From contig JAEWEJ010000148.1 in NCBI GenBank assembly GCA_023389455.1, positions 1 through 37,500 of the forward strand: DNA of 37,500 nt, written 5' to 3'. A program made the position numbers and the translations under genes. Positions within the stretch are counted from its first letter, which is position 1; every line of letters starts with the position of its first letter. The DNA comes from Actinomycetes bacterium (GTDB taxonomy: Bacteria > Actinomycetota > Actinomycetes > Actinomycetales > Cellulomonadaceae). Shown here in pieces: positions 6,901 through 15,472 of the stretch. The notes beneath the pieces were generated by a model. That model had not been told where the DNA came from. It saw only the letters and a list, made by a program, of their open reading frames with translations, and made no database searches.

Positions 6901-8742
6901 CCCCTGAAGCTGCGGCTCGCGCCCGAGGACCGGGAGCTGCGCATCCAGCCCTGCAGCCGGCTCGAGCGCATGGTCGCCACCCCGCAGGGGCAGCGAGCGC
7001 TCCCCCTGCCCGTGCGGCGTGAGGGAGACACGATCCTCACGACGTCGGAGTCCCGCGAGGGCAGGCTCCGCCAGGTGTCGGACGCGCTGGGCCTGGAGCT
7101 GACCCGCGACGACGTCGCCCGGGTGTTCGAGCAAATGGACGAGGCAGCGGCGAACCAGCTCCGGGTCCGGATTCGGCGTGCGCGGGACGACGACGACCGT
7201 CTGCTGACGGCCGTCGGGGTCGACGCCCTCCGCAGGATCGTCCCCGCCCAGGCGCTCGAGGCCCTCGAGAGCCGCGCGCAGGCGATCGATCCGCGCGAGA
7301 TCGCCGCGTTGGCACGGGCCGTGCACGGAGTCAGCATCCTCAAGCAGCTGCGGTCGTCCCTTGAGGACGCTCGCCTGGACCCTCCTCGCGAGTGGAGCGG
7401 GCGCCGGACGACGCGGCGCTGGGTGGCATCCCTCGGGTTCCCCGCGGAGTGGGCCGGCTTCCCTACGGCCGGACGTCCGGCTGTCGAGATCGTCGACGGC
7501 CCCGCGGTCCTCGGAGATCTCCACGACTACCAGCGGTACGTGACGCAGAACATCGCCGCCATGCTCCGCGGCGTGGGGAGCGACCGCGGGATGGTGTCGT
7601 TGCCGACGGGCGCGGGTAAGACGCGTGTCACGGTCGAGGCGCTCGTCCGCGAGGTGAACGCCGGGACGATCGACATCGAGAAGCCTCTCGTCTGGATCGC
7701 GCAGACCGACGAGCTCTGCGAGCAGGCCGCCGAGACGTGGACCTACGTGTGGCGCGCGATTGGCCACTCGTCGGCGATGCGCCTCGGTCGCCTGTGGGCG
7801 TCGAACGAGGTGCCCGAGGAGCCGGGCGCGTTCCAGCTCGTGATCGCGACTATCGACAAGCTCGACGTCGTGTCGCAGCGCCCGGGTGCGGAGTACGACT
7901 GGCTGCGCGACCCGTCCGTCGTCGTGATCGACGAGGCGCACGCCTCCATCGCACCGACCTACACCACCGTCCTGGAGTGGCTCGGGCGTCCCTCGCGCGG
8001 GCGGTCCTCGCAAACGGAGGCCAAGCCACTGATCGGCCTCACGGCGACCCCGTTCCGCGGCACGTCCTCGGAGCAGACGGAGCGACTGGTGAAGCGCTAC
8101 GACGGGAACCGCCTGGACCGCGGTGCCTTCCGCAACGCCGACGACCCCTACGGAGAGCTCCAGGCCATGGAAGTCCTCGCCCGGGTCCGCCACCAGATCG
8201 TCGACGGCGTCGACGTCGCCCTCACCGACGTCGACCTCGCCGAGATCGAGGAGCGCAAGCGGCTCCCGTCCGCGGTCAGCGCTCGCCTCGGTGCCGACCT
8301 CGAACGGACCGAACGGGTCGTCGACGCGATCGCCGCGCTACCGGAGGACTGGACGATCATCACGTTCGCCCCGTCGGTCGAGAACGCGCGCGTGCTCGCC
8401 GCGCTGCTGTCGCACCGCGGCGTCCCCGCCGTATCGATCTCCGCCGACACCGAAGCCGCCGCTCGACGCCACTACGTGGACGAATTCAAGGCGGGACGGA
8501 TCCGCGTGCTGACGAACTACAACGTCCTGACGCAGGGCTTCGACGCACCGAAGGTTCAGGCGGTCTTCGTGGCACGTCCGACGTTCTCGCCGAACGTGTA
8601 CCAGCAGATGGTCGGACGCGGGCTGCGCGGCCCCAGGAACGGCGGGTCGGAGGAGGTCCTGATCGTCAACGTGCGGGACAACTTCCAGAAGTACGGCGAG
8701 CTGCTCGCGTTCAACGAGTTCGAGTACCTGTGGAGCCGCTGA
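3916..8742 (+). CDS. HSP90-like ATPase domain fused to DEAH-box SF2 helicase (DISARM-like array component)
   Basis: A ~1608-residue protein. The N-terminus is a GHKL/HSP90-type ATPase of sacsin-like kind: QLEELVQNAVDAA (E56, N60, D63), VANDGAPFD (~80) and GRFGIGFKSV (~110). A large middle region of ~1000 residues has no motif I recognise. The C-terminus is an SF2 helicase resembling type I/III restriction translocases: DYQRYVTQ, Walker A SLPTGAGKT (~1230), DEAH (VVIDEAHAS, ~1339), LTATPFRG, and motif VI QQMVGRGLRG (~1562). I chose GTG 3916 because AGGAG precedes it and homology-like sequence begins soon after; upstream starts at 3793 or 3823 lack such a site. It is the first gene of the operon and overlaps the next by one base (TGATG). 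It probably senses or remodels invading DNA-protein complexes (inference). Confidence 0.9.
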   Translation: MAASWTSGRADLADVVEQQTETCLKVYREDPARLLEDANNEAKISTGGYSTRQLEELVQNAVDAARADGHRIEVVLTRDALYVANDGAPFDEKGVRAIMASDISGKGGAEVGRFGIGFKSVLAVSDAPSVYSRTVSFGFDRTRAVELLSAAGFRSHVYPTMRTAELLDPCAAFARDTVLADLQEWASSIIVLPLRDEQARRRLAVRLVLFRNEFLLFSPHVTEVTLRNLSGTYAPIPKQLMELGLSTEEIRYLGQRKPDAVRVLKIAEARTGVWRLDVNGAVTDWAVARTAWTPSPQAREDGSYSADREVVEVSYAVCLSDDRYSVGQFWSYFPTADATTLSGIVNAPWKLSDDRKHLQRGTFNEELLTKALPLLVARAFRAFQGTDRIAAVLDAMPARGEEPRSEADDIINVPVFEHLQSQPSLPDSTGALRVATELRWLGSDTLGKNTPVPAAWLERWWKAGGHCDEWVHPLAYTTRERRLKVQRLLSAPGHEHRAEPAGLEAWLEDLVRDGSVTECAQAIELAAWVLEQSDHIADRQASAQVAAALARARIVRLETGELKAATRGRVFVKVDGEDRPGVDFVDPELVALPGVKESLARLGVVLMDRTGRLHELLARARQAEAIREPATVWPQIWEILRDIPHETAVSILRKDLDCAERSDLILRVRVRTAAGRWVTPAAAFLAGDIVPADGSRDRDYLIDPRFHRDDIELLREVGAVEAPAVHHQEPPREQWFREYVDAMKEIFIKGQSGSKPDPDYVLVTGGAPMWPMQVLTTASSEARAAATARILAQGLPEAWRVHHRSNASYGERRVIPPEAWFLRRYGLLPTSFGLMRPQDVVVAADGLPGDVLPTFECSTQVASQLRLKKDVTEISAEGWTNLKSVVDTWTRDEDDDRRRAAFYAWTANAISPETIVVRVGHRRQPVAPANVGITDDDDTYTAMLEAQIPAVRVAEPEDLTILVENWGMPLGRDLLQEEISVEVAGEAEYLTDVYPPLKLRLAPEDRELRIQPCSRLERMVATPQGQRALPLPVRREGDTILTTSESREGRLRQVSDALGLELTRDDVARVFEQMDEAAANQLRVRIRRARDDDDRLLTAVGVDALRRIVPAQALEALESRAQAIDPREIAALARAVHGVSILKQLRSSLEDARLDPPREWSGRRTTRRWVASLGFPAEWAGFPTAGRPAVEIVDGPAVLGDLHDYQRYVTQNIAAMLRGVGSDRGMVSLPTGAGKTRVTVEALVREVNAGTIDIEKPLVWIAQTDELCEQAAETWTYVWRAIGHSSAMRLGRLWASNEVPEEPGAFQLVIATIDKLDVVSQRPGAEYDWLRDPSVVVIDEAHASIAPTYTTVLEWLGRPSRGRSSQTEAKPLIGLTATPFRGTSSEQTERLVKRYDGNRLDRGAFRNADDPYGELQAMEVLARVRHQIVDGVDVALTDVDLAEIEERKRLPSAVSARLGADLERTERVVDAIAALPEDWTIITFAPSVENARVLAALLSHRGVPAVSISADTEAAARRHYVDEFKAGRIRVLTNYNVLTQGFDAPKVQAVFVARPTFSPNVYQQMVGRGLRGPRNGGSEEVLIVNVRDNFQKYGELLAFNEFEYLWSR

Positions 8743-10532
8743 TGCCGACGCACGTCCTCGACGACGGCCAACGCGCCGCGGTCGAGGTCGCTCCCGGGCA
8801 CCGGCAGCTGGTGATCGCACCTCCGGGTTCCGGCAAGACGGAGGTCGTCTCGCATCTGGTCGCGCATCTTCTGGAGTCGGGGGCCGATCCGTACAACGGC
8901 GTCCTCGTCCTGTCGTTCTCCAACGCGGCCGTGCACGCCGCGGACGCCCGGCTGCGCGAGCGCGGCGCAGGTCCCGTGACCGTACAGACCATGGACTCGT
9001 TGGCAGGTGAGGTCCTGCGGGACCTCTCCGACGCGGACGAGTTCCCGTCATCGTTCGACGAGAGGATCCGGCAGGCGGCGCGGCTGCTGGCGGACGCCGA
9101 CTGGGACCGCCTCGGGCACCTGGAACACCTCGTCGTCGACGAGATCCAGGACGTCGTCGGGGTGCGCGCGGACTTCCTCCTCGCGATACTGCGCACACTT
9201 CCCCACGAGTGCGGGCTCAGCCTCCTCGGTGACCCCGCGCAGGGGATCTACGACTGGCAGCTCCGGGCGGCCAGTCGCCCGACATCCCGTACGACCTCCA
9301 TGGAACTGCTCGCGCTCGTCCAGCGCATGGAGCGCGTCCAGGTCAGGGAACTGAGTGGCCGGTATCGTGCCGTGTCTCGCGACGCACGGAAGGTGGTCGA
9401 GCTGCGGGACGACGCCCTGCGGGGTGACCCGGACGGGCGTCTCGAGCAGTTCCTCGCCGACGTCGTGCCGGTCGGGCGGATCGCGGACGCCGTGGCGCAC
9501 GCCGTCCGGTGGCAGGGAACGACCGTGTTCCTCACGGTGAACAACGGTCAGGCATTGCTCACCGCCGGTGCGATCGCGGCGACCGGGCAGCCCGTCGAGC
9601 TGCGTCGTAGCGCCCACCAGCGGGTCCTCGCCGGATGGATCGCGCGACTCCTGGCCGACCACCCGACGAGCGGCATCACGCGCGACGAGTTCGACGCACG
9701 TGCTGCGCACCGTCTCCCGGGGACTGACCCCGCGATCCTCTGGCGCGCTCTGCGCTCGGTCACCGGTGGGCGTGGTCGAGAGGTCGACCTCGCACGTTTG
9801 GCACAGGGCCTGCGACGTCCCCGCCCGCTGGTGCCCGACCTGATCGAGCCTGTGCACGCGGCTATCGTCGTCTCGACGGTCCATCGCGCCAAGGGCCTGG
9901 AGTTCGACAACGTCGTCCGCCTCGACTTCCCCGACAAGCCCTGGCACGACGAGGTCGATCGGGACGAGGACGAGGAGCGGCGGCTGCTCTTCGTCGCCCT
10001 CTCCCGTGCACGGCACGTCATCGCCCGGGCCGACGGGCCGGACGACCGCCGTCTGCGGAGCCTGCAGTGGGACGGCAACCGCCGCTGGTACCTGACCGGC
10101 CCGAAGGCGTGGATGACGTTCGGCTTCGAGCTGCGCATCGACGACCTCGACCGGGACGACCCGCCGGGCCGGGACCCGGTGCTCGCCCAGGAGCACATCA
10201 GGCGAAACGTCCGCGCGGGCGATCCGCTGACGCTGGAGCTCGACCTGACCCGCTCCACGCTCGAGCTCCCGGTGTGGGAGGTGCTCCACGACGGCGTGGT
10301 CGTCGGGCGGACGTCCACGGACTTCGGCCGGGCGCTCGTACTCGGCCGACGCCTCGGTGCCCGCACGGGACGGACCTCGAGTTGGCCCGTTCTACGCGGA
10401 GCGCGTGTCGAGGGTGTCGCCACCACTGCCGGCGATCCGAGCTCAGGGCCTGTCGGACAGCACGGGCTGTGGTCATCGGTGGTGTGTCCCGCCATGTTGC
10501 AGGTCGACTGGAGTGGAGAGCGAGATGCCTGA
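8742..10532 (+). CDS. UvrD/Rep-like superfamily 1 DNA helicase
   Basis: A 596-residue SF1 helicase. Motifs: Q-motif-like DDGQRAAV, Walker A APPGSGKTEV (~27), FSNAAV, Walker B DEIQD (~132), LLGDPAQGIYDW (motif III), STVHRAKGLEFDNVV (motif V, ~379) and LLFVALSRAR (motif VI). It is shorter than UvrD (~720 residues), with reduced insertions. The reading frame is open upstream, but the ATG at 8742 overlaps the stop of the HSP90-helicase gene (TGATG), which fixes the start by translational coupling. The C-terminal ~100 residues after motif VI are unfamiliar. It overlaps drmA by eight bases, so it belongs to the same operon and probably to the same complex or pathway. Confidence 0.92.
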   Translation: MPTHVLDDGQRAAVEVAPGHRQLVIAPPGSGKTEVVSHLVAHLLESGADPYNGVLVLSFSNAAVHAADARLRERGAGPVTVQTMDSLAGEVLRDLSDADEFPSSFDERIRQAARLLADADWDRLGHLEHLVVDEIQDVVGVRADFLLAILRTLPHECGLSLLGDPAQGIYDWQLRAASRPTSRTTSMELLALVQRMERVQVRELSGRYRAVSRDARKVVELRDDALRGDPDGRLEQFLADVVPVGRIADAVAHAVRWQGTTVFLTVNNGQALLTAGAIAATGQPVELRRSAHQRVLAGWIARLLADHPTSGITRDEFDARAAHRLPGTDPAILWRALRSVTGGRGREVDLARLAQGLRRPRPLVPDLIEPVHAAIVVSTVHRAKGLEFDNVVRLDFPDKPWHDEVDRDEDEERRLLFVALSRARHVIARADGPDDRRLRSLQWDGNRRWYLTGPKAWMTFGFELRIDDLDRDDPPGRDPVLAQEHIRRNVRAGDPLTLELDLTRSTLELPVWEVLHDGVVVGRTSTDFGRALVLGRRLGARTGRTSSWPVLRGARVEGVATTAGDPSSGPVGQHGLWSSVVCPAMLQVDWSGERDA

Positions 10533-13500
10533 TCTCGACGCGTGGTACCAGGCCAGAGATCTCATGGTCGACGCGGTGCGGTCCGACCTCTACGGAGGTC
10601 CTGAGGACGACGTGCTCGACGAAGCCCCGCTGGAGCGGTTCATCGTCGGCATCCTCCACCCGGCCACCGGCACCGCGGCGACGACCGCCGTGGAGGACGC
10701 CAACGACACCCCGGAGGTGGAGGCCGGCTCCGCAACCGATGCCGACTACGACCCCGGCGTCTCGTTCTCACACCTCCGCTATCCGTCCTCGATGGGTCTG
10801 ACGTTCGGCATCACGTCATCGACGCGGTCGCTGGTGTTCACTGCCTCGGCGGACCGTTACGAGCCCGACGCCGCCTCGGACGAGGTCGCGACGCCTAGCG
10901 AGACCGGTACCCGCGCCCGTGCGCGCCGCGTCGGACGCTGGCGCCGCGTCCCGACCGGTCCCGTCGAGATCCACGTCGAGGTCGTTCGGGGGGGGTCGGC
11001 GACGTACGCGGTCGCCCACGGTCTGGCCCTGCGGACGGTCGTCCGGCCCGAACGGGACGGCGTCGTCAACGTCACGGCCGTGCTCGTCAACACGAACGCG
11101 CGTCCCCAGAAGGGCCACGTGGACCACCTGTGCTGGTTCCGGCCGGAACTGCGGGTCGCCACCGAGGACGGCGAGTTCCGGGACCGCCGGCCCGAGCGCA
11201 CGCTCGCCCACCTCGACCACGACGAGCAGAGCGGGGAGCTGCTCTACCGGGCGCAACGGCACCTCGCGGTAGGCCATGGCGTCGCCGTGGCGTGGGACGA
11301 GGGCGGCCACGTCCCCGAGCTCACGACGACGTTCTTCCCGCAGCACGACCTGAAGCTCGCGAAGGCGGAGCGTACCGACGTGACCGGGCTGACGATGACG
11401 TCACTCGCGGCGGCGCCCGACGTGGCGACGCTGACACGCCCGCTGCTCGGCCTCGTCGACGGGTACACCGACTGGATCCGGGGCCGGGAGTCGTACGCGA
11501 CCGCGGAACGTCTCACGGCTGCGCAGGAGACCACGGCACGCAGGCACCTCGACGAGGCGCGGCTCGCAGCCGAACGCATGCATTCCGGGATCGCGCTCCT
11601 CGAGCGCGATGCCGTCGCGCGCCGAGCGTTCCAGCTCATGAACGCCGCCATGCAGCAGCAGAGGGCGCGTCAGGAGTTCGTCCGTACAGGCCGCGAGGAC
11701 GTCGTCGGTGAATGGCGCCCGTTCCAGCTCGCATTCGTGCTGCTCAACCTCGAGGGTCTTGCCGACCCGGCGTGCGAGGACCGCGACGTGGCCGACCTCC
11801 TGTGGTTCCCCACCGGCGGCGGTAAGACCGAGGCGTACCTCGGCCTGATCGCCTTCACGCTCCTGCACCGACGCCTCCGACGTGCCGGGGAGGACGGCGA
11901 CGGCGGTGGCGTCGGCGTGATCATGCGCTACACGTTGCGCCTGCTGACGCTCCAGCAGTTCGAGCGAGCGGCCGGCCTCATCTGCGCCCTGGAGGACCTC
12001 CGCACCCGGGAGGGGGACCTCGCGACGGCAGCACCGTTCTCGGTCGGGCTCTGGGTCGGCCAGGGGGCGACCCCGAACTCCGTCGCCGACGCGGCGAAGG
12101 CCCTGCGGAAACTCGCCTCGGACGAGGAGCCGGCGGACACCGGCAACCCCGTGCAGCTGCTCACCTGCCCGTGGAGCGGCGACCGGCTGACCGCCGCCGA
12201 CTACCGTGCGGACCGCCGTGCCGACCGACTCGTCGTCCGGTGCCCCTCCCCGTCGTGTCGCTTCCACGGCGGCGACGGCCTGCCCGTCGTGCTCGTCGAC
12301 GACGAGGTCTACGCCCGTCGCCCGTCGCTCGTGATCGGGACCGTCGACAAGTTCGCGATGCTCGCGTGGAACGAGCGGAGCGGGCGACTGTTCGGGAGCG
12401 GCGCGTCGAGCAGCACCGACGCACCACCCGACCTCATCGTGCAGGACGAGCTCCACCTCATCTCCGGGCCGCTGGGCACGCTCGTCGGTCTCTACGAGAC
12501 CGCGATCGACGCTCTGGCCACCGATCCGAGCACGGGCCGTCGTCCGAAGCTCGTCGCATCCACCGCGACGATCCGCAGGGCCGCCGACCAGATGGCAGCC
12601 GTGTTCGACCGGACGGCCCGCCAGTTCCCGCCACCGGGGATCGACGCCGACGACTCGTACTTCGCCGTCGACGCGTCGTCCCAGGAGAAGGGCACGCGCC
12701 GGTACGTCGGGCTCATGGCCCCCAGCACGAGCCACGCCACGCTCCTAGTGCGCACCTACGCCGCCCTACTCCAGGCCGGTGCTGACCTGCCCGCGGACCC
12801 CGCCGTGAAGGACGCCTACTGGACACTGCTCGGCTACTTCAACAGCCTGCGCGTGCTCGGCGCGGCCTACATCCAGTCGATCGACGACGTGCCTGACCGC
12901 ATCAAGGTCGTCGCCGGCCGCCGGGCGGTCACCCACCGGATCACTCGTGACCCGGCCGAGCTGACGTCGCGTCAGCGTTCGAGCGAGATCCCCGTCCTGC
13001 TCGAGCGTCTGCAGAAGTCGTACCCGGACCCCGACAGCCCCGATGTCGTCCTCGCGACCAACATGATCTCGGTCGGCGTGGACGTCGACCGGCTCGGACT
13101 GATGGCAGTGATGGGTCAGCCGCAGACCACGTCCGAGTACATCCAGGCGACGAGTCGCGTCGGCCGCCGGCACCCGGGCCTTGTGTTCACGCTGTACAAC
13201 GCCGCCCGCTCCCGAGACCTGTCGCACTACGAGTCCTTCACCTCGTACCACCGCGCTCTGTACAAGCAGGTCGAGGCGACCGGCGCGACCCCCTTCGCGC
13301 CCCGGGCACTCGACCGAGGGCTGCACGGGCTGCTGACCATCCTCGCCCGGCACACGCTCGCCGGTGCCGCCGCGGACAAGTCGGTCCGCGTGCCGGCCGA
13401 GTCCGACGCCTTCGACGGGATCGTCGAGACCATCCGCAAGCGGGCCGAGCGGGTGGCGGGCCCGACGACCGCCGAGAAGGTCGAGACGGCCGTCCGAGAG

Positions 13501-13761
13501 CTCACCGCGGAATGGGAGGCCGCGGCCGAGTCGGGCGGCCTGCTGCAGTACGCAGGCTGGCGGGACGGCTCGCACGCACTCATGGTCCCGGCGGGTAGCT
13601 CGGCGGCAAGCGACGGCCGGGGTGAGCAGCTGGCGGAGACGTTCCCACCGGAGGACACCCCCTGGCCCACGCTCACCTCACTGAGGAACGTGGACCGCGA
13701 GAGCACACTGCGGATCGTCCCCGGCCGGGGCACGAAGGGAGGCGGCGCACATGGCGCTTGA
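10525..13761 (+). CDS. drmA: DrmA-like DISARM helicase
   Basis: A 1078-residue SF2 helicase matching the core DISARM protein DrmA. The N-terminal ~400 residues are family-specific and lack motor motifs. Then come Walker A LLWFPTGGGKTEAYLG (~428), YTLRLLTLQQFER, IGTVDKFAML, a Walker B variant QDELHLISGPLG (~640) instead of DEAD/DEAH, STATIRR, TNMISVGVDVDRLGLM and motif VI IQATSRVGRR (~876). The QDELHLI box and the TGGGKTEAYLG motif are characteristic of this family. In DISARM, DrmA and DrmB form the core complex that engages incoming phage DNA. The ATG at 10525 follows GGAGAG and lies eight bases inside the preceding gene; a longer reading frame upstream is a shadow of that gene. The stop overlaps the drmB start by 11 bases. 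Confidence 0.92.
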   Translation: MPDLDAWYQARDLMVDAVRSDLYGGPEDDVLDEAPLERFIVGILHPATGTAATTAVEDANDTPEVEAGSATDADYDPGVSFSHLRYPSSMGLTFGITSSTRSLVFTASADRYEPDAASDEVATPSETGTRARARRVGRWRRVPTGPVEIHVEVVRGGSATYAVAHGLALRTVVRPERDGVVNVTAVLVNTNARPQKGHVDHLCWFRPELRVATEDGEFRDRRPERTLAHLDHDEQSGELLYRAQRHLAVGHGVAVAWDEGGHVPELTTTFFPQHDLKLAKAERTDVTGLTMTSLAAAPDVATLTRPLLGLVDGYTDWIRGRESYATAERLTAAQETTARRHLDEARLAAERMHSGIALLERDAVARRAFQLMNAAMQQQRARQEFVRTGREDVVGEWRPFQLAFVLLNLEGLADPACEDRDVADLLWFPTGGGKTEAYLGLIAFTLLHRRLRRAGEDGDGGGVGVIMRYTLRLLTLQQFERAAGLICALEDLRTREGDLATAAPFSVGLWVGQGATPNSVADAAKALRKLASDEEPADTGNPVQLLTCPWSGDRLTAADYRADRRADRLVVRCPSPSCRFHGGDGLPVVLVDDEVYARRPSLVIGTVDKFAMLAWNERSGRLFGSGASSSTDAPPDLIVQDELHLISGPLGTLVGLYETAIDALATDPSTGRRPKLVASTATIRRAADQMAAVFDRTARQFPPPGIDADDSYFAVDASSQEKGTRRYVGLMAPSTSHATLLVRTYAALLQAGADLPADPAVKDAYWTLLGYFNSLRVLGAAYIQSIDDVPDRIKVVAGRRAVTHRITRDPAELTSRQRSSEIPVLLERLQKSYPDPDSPDVVLATNMISVGVDVDRLGLMAVMGQPQTTSEYIQATSRVGRRHPGLVFTLYNAARSRDLSHYESFTSYHRALYKQVEATGATPFAPRALDRGLHGLLTILARHTLAGAAADKSVRVPAESDAFDGIVETIRKRAERVAGPTTAEKVETAVRELTAEWEAAAESGGLLQYAGWRDGSHALMVPAGSSAASDGRGEQLAETFPPEDTPWPTLTSLRNVDRESTLRIVPGRGTKGGGAHGA

Positions 13762-15466
13762 CCGTCCGAAGGCTCGGCAGAGCCAGCTCGTCACGACGTA
13801 CGGGGTCGGGTCGCTCTTCCCCTCCGGCGATCAGAGCTTCATGATCGCAGGCATCGACGAGTGGTACGCCGACCGGTGCATCGAGGTCGAGGAGCCGCGA
13901 CTCGCCAAGTCTCTCGGCATCCGCACGTTCCGAGCGCCGTCGACCGGCGCCCGCTCGGGAGACGTCCCCGCCGTGCGGTTCCCGGCCTACCACTACTGCC
14001 CGGAATGCCGGAAACTCGATTACTTCTGGAAGTTCGACCCGCGGAGCATGCGGTGCACGGCCTGCGAGCGCGACCTCACACCGTCACGATTCGTCGCGTG
14101 CTGCGAGAACGGGCACATCGAGGACTTCCCGTACTTCCAGTGGCTGCACCGCGGCCAGTCCTCGTCCGGTGGCACGCACACCATGTCGCTGAGGACAAGG
14201 GGGGCCTCGTCGTCCCTCGCCGACATCGTGATCTCTTGCGACTGCGGCGTACGGGCGCACGACCTGGACGGCTCCTTCACCCCTGGCGCGCTCCGTGAGA
14301 TCAAGCGGTGCGGCGGGAAGCGGCCGTGGCTCCTCGACGCGGACGACGAGGTGTGCGAGAAGCCTCTGCGCGTCCTTCAGCGAGGGTCGTCGAACGTGTG
14401 GTTCGCCGCCGTCCGGTCGAGCATCTCGATCCCGCCGTGGTCGAGCCCGAACGCGAGGTTCGTCACCAGGGTGTGGTCGCTGCTCGAGCACATCCCCGAG
14501 CCCGCTCTCGAAGAAGCCCTCCGTTCGATGCTCGCCTCCCACCCGAGATCCGGTATGACCCTCGAGGGTGTTCTCGCGCAGACGCGTCTGCGCAAGGGTC
14601 TCGACCCGGACCACGTGCCCTCGGACGCGGACCTGCGCGCCGAGGAGTACCTCGCCCTGGTGGAGGGCAACGACGAGGGGCCCCACGACACGTTCCAGTG
14701 CGTGGCGGTCGATGTCGCCCCCGAGCTTCGAGGGGTTGTCGCGCAGGTGTCGAGCGCGACGCGTCTGCGGGAGGTCCGCGCACTCCACGGGTTCTCCCGC
14801 GTGACAGCGATGCCGACCGACACCGTGAGCCCCCGGCTCGCCCCTCTGAGCAGTCGCGCCACGGACTGGCTACCGGCGACGGAGGTTCTCGGTGAGGGCA
14901 TCTTCGTCCGCCTCGACGAGGCGCTCGTCTCGTCGTGGGAGAAGTCGCCGTTGGCCGGTGACCGGTGCGCGATGCTCGCCGAGTCGCTCGAACGGCGGGC
15001 GAGGGAAGCAGACCTGCCCGCGCCCGAGCCCCCGTCGGCGCGGTTCGTCGCCGTCCACTCCCTCGCGCACGCCGTGCTGCAGGAGCTGAGCCTCGACGCC
15101 GGCTACCCGGTGGGTTCGCTGCGTGAACGGGTGTACGCGGACCGCGACCAGGCGGGCTTCCTGGTGTACACCGCGTCGTCGGACGCCGCGGGCAGCCTCG
15201 GCGGTCTCGCGGCGCTGGCGGAGCCCCGCTTCTTCGGCCACGTCCTGCGGGCGGCGATCAGCCGCGCCGGCTGGTGCTCGAACGACCCGGTCTGCGCGGA
15301 GTCCGGACCATCAGGGGCCGACGGACTCAACCTTGCGGCATGCCACGCGTGCCTTCTGCTACCGGAGACCAGCTGTGAGCACCGGAACCTGTTCCTGGAC
15401 CGCGTGATGCTCGTCGGGAAGCCGGACGAGGCCGGAAGCGCCTTCCTCGGTCGGCTCGCCGATTGA
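13751..15466 (+). CDS. drmB: DrmB-like DUF1998 protein
   Basis: A 571-residue protein matching DISARM DrmB. It opens with QLVTTYGVGSLFPSG, common in this family. A four-Cys zinc site is visible (CPEC at 83-86, CTAC at 102-105), then CCENGHIEDFPY at ~117-128. The C-terminal DUF1998 region shows HSLAHAVLQEL, GSLGGLAAL, CSNDPVC, ACHAC and ETSCEHRNLFLDR, a second cluster of conserved Cys. DUF1998 is a helicase-associated domain; DrmB works with DrmA in DNA engagement. The ATG is inside the end of drmA, so the two are translationally coupled. It is the last gene of the plus-strand operon and ends six bases from the convergent vsr stop. Confidence 0.93.
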   Translation: MALDRPKARQSQLVTTYGVGSLFPSGDQSFMIAGIDEWYADRCIEVEEPRLAKSLGIRTFRAPSTGARSGDVPAVRFPAYHYCPECRKLDYFWKFDPRSMRCTACERDLTPSRFVACCENGHIEDFPYFQWLHRGQSSSGGTHTMSLRTRGASSSLADIVISCDCGVRAHDLDGSFTPGALREIKRCGGKRPWLLDADDEVCEKPLRVLQRGSSNVWFAAVRSSISIPPWSSPNARFVTRVWSLLEHIPEPALEEALRSMLASHPRSGMTLEGVLAQTRLRKGLDPDHVPSDADLRAEEYLALVEGNDEGPHDTFQCVAVDVAPELRGVVAQVSSATRLREVRALHGFSRVTAMPTDTVSPRLAPLSSRATDWLPATEVLGEGIFVRLDEALVSSWEKSPLAGDRCAMLAESLERRAREADLPAPEPPSARFVAVHSLAHAVLQELSLDAGYPVGSLRERVYADRDQAGFLVYTASSDAAGSLGGLAALAEPRFFGHVLRAAISRAGWCSNDPVCAESGPSGADGLNLAACHACLLLPETSCEHRNLFLDRVMLVGKPDEAGSAFLGRLAD

Positions 15467-15472
15467 CCGGTG

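Noticed and set aside
6238..8193. 651-codon minus-strand open frame
   Set aside because: Antisense of the helicase coding sequence, without family motifs.
7737..8741. Upstream extension of the UvrD-like helicase frame
   Set aside because: This part overlaps the end of the HSP90-helicase gene in another frame and is Arg-rich; the ATG at 8742 gives normal operon overlap.
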